Positions 42,030-50,306 of a stretch of DNA of 64,000 nt are shown here, in pieces. Location: NCBI RefSeq assembly GCF_003326475.1, contig NZ_JPWA01000004.1, positions 62,001 to 126,000 on the forward strand. Reading direction: 5' to 3'. A program made the translations under genes and the position numbers. The notes beneath the pieces are model-generated. The model was given only the letters and a program-made list of their open reading frames with translations. It did not search any database and was not told where the DNA came from. Source of the stretch: Thalassospira xianhensis MCCC 1A02616. Lineage in GTDB: Bacteria > Pseudomonadota > Alphaproteobacteria > Rhodospirillales > Thalassospiraceae. Within the stretch, counting starts at the first letter, position 1. The number at the start of each line of letters is the position of its first letter.

Positions 42030-42205
42030 CAATGCCTCGTGATGATCAAAGCTGAAAAATATCAGGTATACAAAAGACCTTGCCCGGAAAATGCGACAGC
42101 ACAGCCCGAAACGCAAGCCGGAACTTGCTTTATATCGGCAAGACGTGATCTAGCGCCCAATCGTGGCAGGTTTGCGAAAACACACGGGCTTTTTCAGGTA
42201 CAACC

Positions 42206-42757
42206 TTAACGGAACCCTGCCGCCCGGCATGCCGCCGCCAGTTCATCCTGTCCCGCCTCGTTGCCAAGCGGCGTATCGTTGAAATAAACCCGCCCGTTGC
42301 GATAGGTGATCTTGCCGATATTGGACTCGCCGCTGATCCCGTCCGGCACCGAAATCCCCGCATATTCAAAGAAATCAATCGTCACTGGAAATTCGATTTC
42401 CTTGGGCAGCGAATTCAGTATCTGGTTGCCGCCATCCAGATCGGCCGGGGCGACCTTGCGGCCATAAACATCGACACCGGGTTTATAGGCCACGTCGTCA
42501 TCTGGCACATGGCTGACCAGTTCCCGACAGGCCGACCGCGTGACCGTGATGGTGGGCTTCGCCTTCTCAGCACTCGCAGCACCTGCCCCGTCCGATGCGG
42601 CATTTTCACCCGCCGCCGGCCCCGGCAAGGGGGAGTCGCTTTGTGCCCAAACGCCCCCCGCACCGGTCATGATCACGCCAGCAACAAACATCGAAACCAT
42701 GAAATTCACAGGATAAATCCCGATTTTCATAGAGCGGGTCGTTACAAAATCCTTCAT
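42206..42757 (-). CDS. Exported hypothetical protein
   Basis: 183 residues, unknown function. The N-terminus looks like a signal peptide (basic residues, then MVSMFVAGVIMTGAGG, probable cleavage WAQ|SD near 38-40). A low-complexity Pro/Ala/Gly linker (40-66) leads to a compact C-terminal domain (70-183) with SACRELVSHVPDDDVAYKPGVDVYGRKVAPADL, NIGKITYRNGRVYFNDTPLGNE and a final cysteine in AAACRAAGFR. The two cysteines (about 77 and 179) could form a disulfide. ATG 42730 is an alternative start. It lies 176 nt upstream of proS on the same strand. Confidence 0.75.
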   Translation of the reverse strand: MKDFVTTRSMKIGIYPVNFMVSMFVAGVIMTGAGGVWAQSDSPLPGPAAGENAASDGAGAASAEKAKPTITVTRSACRELVSHVPDDDVAYKPGVDVYGRKVAPADLDGGNQILNSLPKEIEFPVTIDFFEYAGISVPDGISGESNIGKITYRNGRVYFNDTPLGNEAGQDELAAACRAAGFR

Positions 42758-42847
42758 ATCGCCGGTCCATCCTATTTATGTGCGATGCAACATCGAATCA
42801 TCTGTGAATTTTGGTCAAAACATCTTGCACAAAAGTGAAATATGTGG

Positions 42848-43075
42848 CTTTTTGATCCTCCGCTAACGGCGCAAGATCGTTGCGGGAGATGTATCGCAGC
42901 CGCTCATAAAATTGCGGGAGGCTTTGTTGCCAATAAGCATACAAGAAGCAGGCGCGACGTCGAAATAAAACCTGTGCCAAGTGCCCAGGTCTTAGGAGGA
43001 AGCAAAAAAAGATTACGGGAAAACAGCTATAAAAATAGCATCTTAGCAAGATCCTTGTGATCTTGCTTTTTTTTT
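42848..43075 (+). ncRNA. Candidate small RNA upstream of an orphan terminator
   Basis: A very good plus-strand terminator (43046-43075) has no plus-strand gene before it for many kilobases. The upstream segment can form a closing helix, CTTTTT-N3-CCTCC (42848-42861) pairing with GGAGG-N6-AAAAAG (42995-43011). It has no recognisable match to tmRNA, SRP RNA or RNase P RNA, and I could not assign it to 6S RNA. The 5' end is a guess. Confidence 0.25.
43046..43075 (+). terminator. Strong orphan plus-strand terminator
   Basis: Perfect 8-bp stem GCAAGATC / GATCTTGC with 5-nt loop and nine consecutive T. All annotated genes within 20 kb on either side are on the minus strand. Confidence 0.85.
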
Positions 43076-43140
43076 GGCTTCTTCCCGATTGGTGCGTTTT
43101 CCGCCTCCCTTCCCCGATCTTTTTGCAGCCCTGCAAACAA

Positions 43141-43173
43141 AAACCCCGCAACAAATGTGCGGGGTTTGTTTTT
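43141..43173. terminator. Terminator of the DUF1467 gene (bidirectional)
   Basis: Stem AAACCCCGC / GCGGGGTTT with 9-nt loop. The minus-strand flank TTTTTGTTTG makes it a good terminator for the DUF1467 gene ending at 43190; the plus-strand flank GTTTTTG is also T-rich. Confidence 0.8.
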
Positions 43174-43189
43174 GAATGTGGCCACCCGA

Positions 43190-43429
43190 TCATTGCGGCG
43201 GCCGGACTTCGATCATGCCGCTCGTAATCACGAAATACGCCACCACCCACAAAATTGCCGAAATCAGGCTGGTCGCCAGAACCTTCTTCCACATATGCGG
43301 TTTCTGCGGCGCGCCACTATCATGGCCGGGCTGAACATTTTCCTCGCGCTTCACGCCAACCGGCAACACCATGAACAGCACCAGCCACCAGATCACGATG
43401 TAAACAAGGATCGCGGAAAACCAGTTCAT
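43190..43429 (-). CDS. DUF1467 family small membrane protein
   Basis: 79 residues with two membrane helices (about 4-26 and 50-70) joined by a charged loop containing LPVGVKREENVQPGHDSGAPQKP. The VYIVIWWLVLFMVLPVGV start is typical of DUF1467, a family conserved in alphaproteobacteria and usually found beside mce and proS, as here. Function unknown. Confidence 0.88.
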   Translation of the reverse strand: MNWFSAILVYIVIWWLVLFMVLPVGVKREENVQPGHDSGAPQKPHMWKKVLATSLISAILWVVAYFVITSGMIEVRPPQ

Positions 43430-43483
43430 GCTGCACTCTTTTCTTGGTTGCGGGAAGAAGGGCCGATATGGAGAGAAACAAAC

Positions 43484-43888
43484 TTAAACCTGTTCAAGTT
43501 CAACAAGCGTCCCATTGAAATCCTTGGGATGCAGGAACAGAACCGGCTTGCCATGCGCACCGGTTTTGGGCTCCCCCGTGCCCAGCACGCGCGCGCCATT
43601 TTTCAAAAGCTGATCGCGCGCCGCCAGAATATCCTCAACCTCATAGCAGACATGGTGAATGCCGCCCGATGTGTTCTTGTCAAGGAACCCCTGAATTGGT
43701 GATCCCTCGCCCAGTGGATAAAGCAATTCGATCTTTGTGTTGGGCAGTTCGACAAATACCACAGTCACCCCATGATCAGGCTCGTCCTGCGGGTCGGAAA
43801 CCTTCGCACCCAGCACATCACGATAAAGCCGGATACCTTCCTCAAGGTCCGGCACCGCAATCGCCACATGGTTCAGCCGTCCAATCAT
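43484..43888 (-). CDS. mce: Methylmalonyl-CoA epimerase
   Basis: Interconverts (S)- and (R)-methylmalonyl-CoA in propionyl-CoA degradation. 134-residue glyoxalase-fold protein: RLNHVAIAVPDLEEGIRLYRDVLGAKVS (metal His in NHVAIAV), VVFVELPNTKIELLYPLGEGSPI, GGIHHVCYEVEDILAARD (second His) and the C-terminal FNGTLVELEQV (Glu). mce between rnj and proS is conserved in the class. Confidence 0.93.
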   Translation of the reverse strand: MIGRLNHVAIAVPDLEEGIRLYRDVLGAKVSDPQDEPDHGVTVVFVELPNTKIELLYPLGEGSPIQGFLDKNTSGGIHHVCYEVEDILAARDQLLKNGARVLGTGEPKTGAHGKPVLFLHPKDFNGTLVELEQV

Positions 43889-43990
43889 GTTCTACTCCTG
43901 CAATGTGATCTGCCCGATCACCGCCAATCTAGGACGCGCACAATACCAAAGACAACTGCCCTTTTGGTCGTACGCGCCTTCCCGGATTGG

Positions 43991-45667
43991 CTAGTTCTTC
44001 TCGTTGACGCGAACCAGATGCACCTCAATCAGTGGCCGCTTGCCCAGCCGCTGGCGCACCGGGCGGCGCAATGCCTGCCGGATCGCAAGGATCACCGCGG
44101 CATCGTCCAGCACCTCGTCATCGTCAAGCTGATCGACCCGGTTGCCGATCTCGGCGGCAAAATGATCAAGGCGGACATCATCGCCGTCCTCGTCAAACAG
44201 GCTCGGTGCCGTGATCATCGGCTCGCCGACCATTTCACCAAACTGGTTCAGCACCACGGTCACAAACATCACACCGTTCCAGACGATGCGATTGCGGTTG
44301 CGGATGGTATCGGAATCCCGTTTAAGCAACCGCCCGCCATCAAGGCAAAGCACCCCGCTTTCGGCAACGCCAATCACATGCGCACTGCCCGGCGACAGGC
44401 GAATGACCGTGCCATCATGCGGGATCACCTGCTCAGGGATCTGGCATTCCGCACCAAGGGCAGCCTGTTCGCACAGATGGCGGGTTTCGCCGTGCACCGG
44501 CACAAGAATTTTGGGCCGGGTCAACTGATACATCCGCGCCAGATCCTGCCTGCCCGGATGGCCCGAAACATGGATAGGTTCATCACGCGCCGTAATCACG
44601 CGGATACCGCGCCGGATTAGAAGGTTCTGGATATAGCCGATGGATTTTTCATTGCCCGGAATTTCACGCGCCGAAAATACAACCGTATCACCCGGATCAA
44701 GCTGCACGGTCGGATGATCGCCCTTGGCAATGCGCGACATTGCCGCACGCGGTTCGCCCTGCGACCCGGTACAGATCAGCAATACCTGATCCTTGGGGAC
44801 CTCCATGGCGTCTTCATCGGTCAAAAGGTTCGGATAGGATGTCAGATAGCCAACCGCCCGCGCAGCTTCGGTCACACGGTTCAATGACCGCCCGGCAAGC
44901 CCGACACAGCGGTTGTTTTCATGTGCTGCTTCAACAATCGACTGCAACCGCGCGACATTCGTCGCAAAACACGCAACCGCAATCCGGCCCTGCGGCGTTT
45001 CGGCAAACAGTTTCGACAGGTTCTTGGCAACATCGCCTTCCGATCCGGTTTTACCCTCGGAAAAAACGTTGGTTGAATCACAAATCAGCGCCATGACCCC
45101 TTCATCGCCAAGCGCCTCAAGCTTCTTGACGTCGGATGCCTCGCCAATCTGCGGCTCGGGGTCAAATTTCCAGTCGCCGGTATGCACCACAAGCCCCTTG
45201 GGGGTGCGGATCGCAAGCGCGTTGGGTTCCAGGATCGAATGGGTCATTGTGACGAATTCGATATCAAACGGCCCTTTTTTGAACCGTCCGCCAAGCTCGA
45301 TCACATGGATCGGCACCTGATCGGCAAAATCGGTTTCCGCCAGTTTGGCCTTAAGGAATTCGGCGGCAAACGGGGTGGCATAGATCGGGCATTTCAGTCG
45401 CGGCCAAAGATATGGCACCGCGCCAAGGTGATCCTCATGCGCATGCGTCAGAACAAGGCCAAGAAGTTTGTCTTTGCGTTCCTCGATAAAGGACGGATCG
45501 GGCATGACAACATCGACACCGGGCAATCCTTCCTCGCCAAAGGACACGCCCATATCGACCATCAGCCACTGATCGTCATATCCGTACAAATTGAGGTTCA
45601 TGCCAATTTCGCCAGATCCTCCCAGCGGCACAAACAGCAATTCGTCTTTCGGCAAATACAAATCCAC
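43991..45667 (-). CDS. rnj: Ribonuclease J
   Basis: RNA exo/endonuclease of the metallo-beta-lactamase/beta-CASP family, acting in mRNA decay and rRNA maturation. 558 residues starting at GTG 45667 with AAGGGTG upstream. Motifs: PLGGSGEIGMNLNLYGYDD, the metal-binding HAHEDHLGA (75-83), HTGDWKFDPEP, CDSTNVFSEGKTGSE (motif of the beta-CASP insert), SGHPGRQDLARMYQLTRPKILVPVHGE and a C-terminal extension (about 440-558) for multimerisation. Its presence suggests RNA decay can proceed 5'-3' in this organism. Confidence 0.94.
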   Translation of the reverse strand: MDLYLPKDELLFVPLGGSGEIGMNLNLYGYDDQWLMVDMGVSFGEEGLPGVDVVMPDPSFIEERKDKLLGLVLTHAHEDHLGAVPYLWPRLKCPIYATPFAAEFLKAKLAETDFADQVPIHVIELGGRFKKGPFDIEFVTMTHSILEPNALAIRTPKGLVVHTGDWKFDPEPQIGEASDVKKLEALGDEGVMALICDSTNVFSEGKTGSEGDVAKNLSKLFAETPQGRIAVACFATNVARLQSIVEAAHENNRCVGLAGRSLNRVTEAARAVGYLTSYPNLLTDEDAMEVPKDQVLLICTGSQGEPRAAMSRIAKGDHPTVQLDPGDTVVFSAREIPGNEKSIGYIQNLLIRRGIRVITARDEPIHVSGHPGRQDLARMYQLTRPKILVPVHGETRHLCEQAALGAECQIPEQVIPHDGTVIRLSPGSAHVIGVAESGVLCLDGGRLLKRDSDTIRNRNRIVWNGVMFVTVVLNQFGEMVGEPMITAPSLFDEDGDDVRLDHFAAEIGNRVDQLDDDEVLDDAAVILAIRQALRRPVRQRLGKRPLIEVHLVRVNEKN

Positions 45668-45752
45668 GGATGATCACCCTTGTCTTTCAGCGGTGAGAAA
45701 CACGATCACGGGGCGCACCCGCGTCACTTCACAGTCATTGTCGGTTAACAGT

Positions 45753-46535
45753 CTAGTTCGATTTTTCGCTGTTGCGGCGATAAATCATCAAAAGCCCCAG
45801 CATCGTCAGATCACCATGCAGATGTTCGATCTCGTCAACCGCCTTGGTAAACAGCGGTGCCAGCCCGCCGGTCGCGACAACTTTCATGTTATCAACGCCC
45901 TGCTGCTTGCGAATGCGCGCCAGAAGCCCTTCGATCATCGCGACATAGCCCCAATAAACCCCGGACTGCATCGCTTCAATCGTGTTTTTGCCAATCACGT
46001 TGCGCGGTGCCTCAATTGCGACCATCGGCAACTGGGCGGCCGCCATATGGAGCGCCTTGATCGAAAGGTTCACGCCCGGCGCAATCACACCGCCAAGGTA
46101 ATTGCCTTCTTCATCGATCACGTCAAACGTGGTTGCCGTCCCGAAATCAAGCACCACAAGCGGCCCGCCAAAAAGCTTGTGGGCCGCAACCGCATTGACC
46201 AGCCGGTCGGCACCGACCTCGCTTGGGCGATCCATGATGATCTTCATATCCAGATCAACCGCCGGATCGCCGACCACCATCGGCTCGACATTGAAATAAC
46301 GCCGGCACAGGGTTTTAAGGCTGAATTCGGCCGCCGGAACCACGGTCGCGATGATCGCGCCCGTAATCGCATCCTTGGGCACATCCGACAGGGTAAACAG
46401 ATGATGCAGCCATACGCCAAGTTCATCCGCCGTGCGCTCAACCGTCGTTGAGCAGCGCCACTGCCCCTTGATCGTATCGCCGTCAAACACCGCGAAAACG
46501 ATGTTGGTATTCCCGGCATCAATCGCCAGCAACAT
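45753..46535 (-). CDS. coaX: Type III pantothenate kinase
   Basis: First step of coenzyme A synthesis, phosphorylating pantothenate. 260 residues of the ASKHA fold: LLAIDAGNTNIVFAVFDGD (catalytic Asp region), PSEVGADRLVNAVAAHKLFGGPLVVLDFGTATTFDVID, GGVIAPGVNLSIKALHMAAAQLP and ATGGLAPLF. A GGGGAGACG site precedes ATG 46535. Lies between birA and rnj, a conserved order in alphaproteobacteria. Confidence 0.94.
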   Translation of the reverse strand: MLLAIDAGNTNIVFAVFDGDTIKGQWRCSTTVERTADELGVWLHHLFTLSDVPKDAITGAIIATVVPAAEFSLKTLCRRYFNVEPMVVGDPAVDLDMKIIMDRPSEVGADRLVNAVAAHKLFGGPLVVLDFGTATTFDVIDEEGNYLGGVIAPGVNLSIKALHMAAAQLPMVAIEAPRNVIGKNTIEAMQSGVYWGYVAMIEGLLARIRKQQGVDNMKVVATGGLAPLFTKAVDEIEHLHGDLTMLGLLMIYRRNSEKSN

Positions 46536-46570
46536 GATGTTTCGTCTCCCCGTTATCGTCCCGTGTTTAT

Positions 46571-47329
46571 TTATGCTTTAAAGAACACTTCGCCAGCCCC
46601 GACGCGATGCTCGGTTCCGCCTGCTTCTCTTAGAACAAGCGATCCATCATCATCAAGCCCGACAAACGTTCCCTCAAGCGTTCTTTCGGTCAGACGCGCA
46701 ATCACCGGCTCACCCATACCGTATGCACGTGTCAGCCACGCCTCGCGCACCGGGGCAAACCCCTGCGTTTCCCAGACCGGCAGCCAGCTTGCCACCCGCG
46801 CGACATAGGCCGAAAGAAGTTCCCCCACCGATACCGGCGCGCCAAGGGCTGAAAGCGACGTCGCCGGACGTTCGGCATCATCGGGATAAAATGCAACATT
46901 CACACCGGCACCGATCACCAGATAATCGGTTTCCGAACCGTTGTTCGATGCACTTTCCAGAAGAATACCCGAAATCTTGCGCCCATTGACCATCAGGTCA
47001 TTGGGCCATTTGCAATCCGGTCTGATCCGGTTGCCACTGACCAGCTCAATCGCCTCGGCCATTGCGACCGCAATCAGGAATGTCAGTTTGGCTGCTTCAA
47101 AAAGCGGACAATCAGGACGCAGCAAAAGGGAAGAATAAAGATTGCCAACCGGGGATGACCATGCGCGGCCGCGCCGTCCCCTGCCCGATGTCTGTTGGCG
47201 GGCCCAAATAAGGGCGCCACTATGGGCGCCCTCATCAGCAAGGCGTTTCGCCTCTTCATTGGTGCTGTCGATCACTTCCAGTTCATGAAGGTAAAAACCT
47301 TCCGGAAGCCGGATCGTCGGCTTGGTCAT
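46571..47329 (-). CDS. birA: Biotin--[acetyl-CoA-carboxylase] ligase
   Basis: Attaches biotin to the carboxyl carrier protein. 252 residues with the ligase core only: STNEEAKRLADEGA, the biotinyl-AMP loop SGRGRRGRAWSSPVGNLYSSLLL, RPDCKWPNDLMVNGRKISGILLES and a C-terminal SH3-like domain (ERTLEGTFVGLDDDGSLVLREAGGTEHRVGAGEVFF). The N-terminal DNA-binding domain of E. coli BirA is absent, so it is not a transcriptional repressor. It begins 2 nt after nuoN, likely cotranscribed with the nuo operon. Confidence 0.94.
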   Translation of the reverse strand: MTKPTIRLPEGFYLHELEVIDSTNEEAKRLADEGAHSGALIWARQQTSGRGRRGRAWSSPVGNLYSSLLLRPDCPLFEAAKLTFLIAVAMAEAIELVSGNRIRPDCKWPNDLMVNGRKISGILLESASNNGSETDYLVIGAGVNVAFYPDDAERPATSLSALGAPVSVGELLSAYVARVASWLPVWETQGFAPVREAWLTRAYGMGEPVIARLTERTLEGTFVGLDDDGSLVLREAGGTEHRVGAGEVFFKA

Positions 47330-47331
47330 CC

Positions 47332-48771
47332 TTACTGCCCGAGCAAGGCCGTCGCGGCAACGCCGGCACTATCCATCAACGGGTTCGGGAAGAAAACGAA
47401 AGCCAGAAGAATGACCGTCGCAACCGCCATGATCACATTCATCTCGGTGCCGTTCTTGTCGAACGCTTCGACCGGCTCGTCGAAATACATCACCTTGATG
47501 ATCCGCAGATAGTAATAGGCACTGACGACCGAGGTCACCAGACCGATCACCGCCAGCGTCACAAGACCGGCATCAACCGCTGCCTTGAACACGTAAAACT
47601 TGCCAAAGAACCCTGCAAGCGGCGGAATACCGGCCATCGAGAACATCAGGATCGCGGTAACGGCAGCCATCAGCGGCTTGGTTTTGGCCAGACCGGCAAG
47701 ATCGGTGATTTCCTCGACCATGCGGTCATTGCGACGCATCGAGAGGATCACGGCAAAGGTACCAAGGTTCATGACAAGGTAGATACCCAGATAAACCAGA
47801 ATCCCCTGCACACCTTCGGACGTTCCCGCAGCCAGACCGACCAGTGCGAAACCGACGTGACCGATGGATGAATAGGCCATCAGACGTTTGATATTGTCCT
47901 GACGGAGCGCCGCGAACGACCCCCATGCCATCGACAGGATCGACACCAGAACGATGATCTGCTGCCAGTCTTCGACAACACCGGCAAACGGGCCAACCGC
48001 AACACGAACGAACAGTGCCAGACCGGCAATCTTCGGCGCGACGGCAAAGAACGCCGTCACCGGGGTCGGTGCACCTTCATAGACGTCCGGGGTCCACATA
48101 TGGAACGGAACCGCGGAAACCTTGAAGCACAGACCGGCAAACATGAAGGCCAGACCAACCAGCGTCCCGACCGAAAGGCCGCCTGCACTGATCACATCGC
48201 CAAGAACGGCAAAGTTGGTCGAACCGGTAAAGCCATAGACCATCGACATGCCATACAGCAGCATGCCCGACGCAATCGACCCCAGAACGAAGTATTTCAG
48301 GCCCGATTCCGTGGCGCGAACCGTGTCGCGGCGGATCGCTGCGATCACGTAAAGTGCCAGCGACTGAAGCTCAAGGCCAAGATACAGTGACAGCATGTCG
48401 GTCGCCGATACCATCGCCATCATGCCAAGTGTGGCAAGCAGGATCAGGATCGGGAATTCGAACCGGGACATGTTTTCGCGTTCGGCATAATTCATTGCCA
48501 TCACGATACCAATCGACGAACCGATCAGGATCATGACCTTGGTGAATTTGGCAAAGGCATCGGCCGTGAACTGGCCATAGAACGCCACCCCGCCGTCACC
48601 TAGAACCACCAGCACGAGGGCGACGATCTGGGCTGCAACCGCAAGCCACGAAACGGTGCGGAATGCCTTGTCCTTGCCGGCGAAAACGCCAAGCATCAGA
48701 AGGGCCAGGGCCGAAACGGCCATAAAGATTTCGGGCAATGCCGCCCCGAGGTTGAGCATAGAAACTCCCAT
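47332..48771 (-). CDS. nuoN: NADH-quinone oxidoreductase subunit N
   Basis: Antiporter-like proton-pumping membrane subunit of complex I. 479 residues from ATG 48771 (MGVSMLNLG), which has GAGGGG at good spacing; two earlier in-frame ATGs (48786, 48777) are too close to or upstream of this site. About 14 membrane helices, with the conserved segment MFAGLCFKVSAVPFHMWTPDVYEGAPTPVTAFFAVAPK (lysine/proline channel helix) and LMAYSSIGHVGFALVGLA. Last nuo gene; birA follows. Confidence 0.95.
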   Translation of the reverse strand: MGVSMLNLGAALPEIFMAVSALALLMLGVFAGKDKAFRTVSWLAVAAQIVALVLVVLGDGGVAFYGQFTADAFAKFTKVMILIGSSIGIVMAMNYAERENMSRFEFPILILLATLGMMAMVSATDMLSLYLGLELQSLALYVIAAIRRDTVRATESGLKYFVLGSIASGMLLYGMSMVYGFTGSTNFAVLGDVISAGGLSVGTLVGLAFMFAGLCFKVSAVPFHMWTPDVYEGAPTPVTAFFAVAPKIAGLALFVRVAVGPFAGVVEDWQQIIVLVSILSMAWGSFAALRQDNIKRLMAYSSIGHVGFALVGLAAGTSEGVQGILVYLGIYLVMNLGTFAVILSMRRNDRMVEEITDLAGLAKTKPLMAAVTAILMFSMAGIPPLAGFFGKFYVFKAAVDAGLVTLAVIGLVTSVVSAYYYLRIIKVMYFDEPVEAFDKNGTEMNVIMAVATVILLAFVFFPNPLMDSAGVAATALLGQ

Positions 48772-48782
48772 GTTCATTCCCC

Positions 48783-50300
48783 TCAATTCGCCGCCAGCTG
48801 CGCAGCCTGAGCTGCGGCAGCCTGCGCCGTTTCGACCTGGTTGACGAGGTGTTCAACCGAAACATGCATGATGTCGAGGAAGGAGACCGGATAGACCCCC
48901 ATCCACAGAACGATGATCACCAGCGGTGCGAAGATCAGCCATTCACGCGGGCTCATATCAAGGATCGACTTAAGGTTTTCCTTGGTAAGGGCCCCGAACA
49001 CGATGCGGCGATAAAGATACAGCGCATAAGCCGCACCAAGGATCAGACCGGTCGCGGCAAAGAATGCCACCCAGGTATTGGCTTCGAACGCGCCCAGCAA
49101 TGCCAGGATTTCGCCAACGAAACCACCCGTCCCCGGAAGACCGACAGACGCCATCGTAAAGAACATGAAGATGACGGCATAACCCGGCATACGGTGCACA
49201 AGACCGCCATAGGCATCGATCTCGCGGGTATGCATGCGGTCATAAACCACACCAACACACAGGAACAATGCACCGGAAACCACACCGTGGCTCAACATCT
49301 GGAAGATCGAACCTTCGATACCATGCTGGTTAAAGGTGAACGCACCGATCGTGACGATACCCATATGGGCAACCGACGAATAGGCAATCAGCTTTTTCAT
49401 GTCCTGCTGTGCAAGCGCGACCAGCGACGTATAGATGATCGCCACAATCGACAGCGTGAACACCAGCGGGGCAAAGGTTTCGGACGCCAGCGGCATCATC
49501 GGCAACGAGAACCGAAGGAAACCGTAACCACCCATTTTCAGAAGAACACCCGCCAGGATCACCGAACCGGCGGTCGGTGCCTCAACGTGGGCATCGGGCA
49601 ACCATGTATGAACCGGCCACATCGGTACCTTGACGGCAAAGGATGCAAAGAACGCCAGCCACAGCCAAAGCTGCATATTATAGCTAAACCCGTGCGCCAT
49701 CAGTGTCGGGATGTCGGTGGTGCCCGCTTCGAAATACATCGCAAGCAGCGCCACCAGCATCAGAACGGAACCCAGCAGCGTGTAAAGGAACAGCTTGAAG
49801 GCTGCATAAACACGACGCTGACCGCCCCATACACCGATGATGATGAACATCGGGATCAGAACGCCTTCGAAGAACAGGTAGAACAGCAGACCGTCAAGCG
49901 CGCTGAACATACCGACCATCATCGTTTCCAGGATCAGGAACGCGATCATGTATTCCTTCACGCGTTTCTGGATCGCTTCCCAAGCCGACAGAATGCAGAT
50001 CGGCGTCAGGAAGGTCGCCAGAAGGACGAACAGCATCGAAATGCCATCCACGCCCATGTGATAGGAAATGTTCAGGCCCGGCATCCAGTCGGCTTTTTCA
50101 ACGAACTGGAAATCGGCCGTGGTGCTATCGAAATTCACCCACAGCATCAGCGATGCCACAAAGGTGAAACCCGACGTCCACAAAGCAACCCATCGGGAGT
50201 TGCGGGCGACATTCGCCTCTTCCCCGCGGATCAGCAGCACGAACAGTGCGCCGATCAACGGTAAAAAGGTGACGATCGAAAGAATTGGATAATCGCTCAT
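48783..50300 (-). CDS. nuoM: NADH-quinone oxidoreductase subunit M
   Basis: Antiporter-like proton-pumping subunit of complex I. 505 residues, about 14 helices. Conserved elements include [21 protein letters not shown] (channel Glu), [42 protein letters not shown] and [17 protein letters not shown]. The C-terminal tail is Ala/Gln-rich. Seven nt separate it from nuoL. Confidence 0.96.
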   Translation of the reverse strand: MSDYPILSIVTFLPLIGALFVLLIRGEEANVARNSRWVALWTSGFTFVASLMLWVNFDSTTADFQFVEKADWMPGLNISYHMGVDGISMLFVLLATFLTPICILSAWEAIQKRVKEYMIAFLILETMMVGMFSALDGLLFYLFFEGVLIPMFIIIGVWGGQRRVYAAFKLFLYTLLGSVLMLVALLAMYFEAGTTDIPTLMAHGFSYNMQLWLWLAFFASFAVKVPMWPVHTWLPDAHVEAPTAGSVILAGVLLKMGGYGFLRFSLPMMPLASETFAPLVFTLSIVAIIYTSLVALAQQDMKKLIAYSSVAHMGIVTIGAFTFNQHGIEGSIFQMLSHGVVSGALFLCVGVVYDRMHTREIDAYGGLVHRMPGYAVIFMFFTMASVGLPGTGGFVGEILALLGAFEANTWVAFFAATGLILGAAYALYLYRRIVFGALTKENLKSILDMSPREWLIFAPLVIIVLWMGVYPVSFLDIMHVSVEHLVNQVETAQAAAAQAAQLAAN

Positions 50301-50306
50301 CGCCCG

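Larger units (their letters stand above)
42758..43189. other. Gene-free region with orphan terminators
   Basis: 432 nt without a convincing gene. It holds the strong plus-strand terminator at 43046-43075, the bidirectional hairpin at 43141-43167, and a stretch at 42848-43011 that could fold into a long structure. No promoter pair of good quality is visible. Confidence 0.6.

Noticed and set aside
42798-42980. Minus-strand frame whose last 57 codons look protein-like (ending FTFVQDVLTKIHR)
   Set aside because: Only a TTG start without a ribosome binding site is available, and it overlaps the candidate plus-strand RNA. I could not recognise a family.
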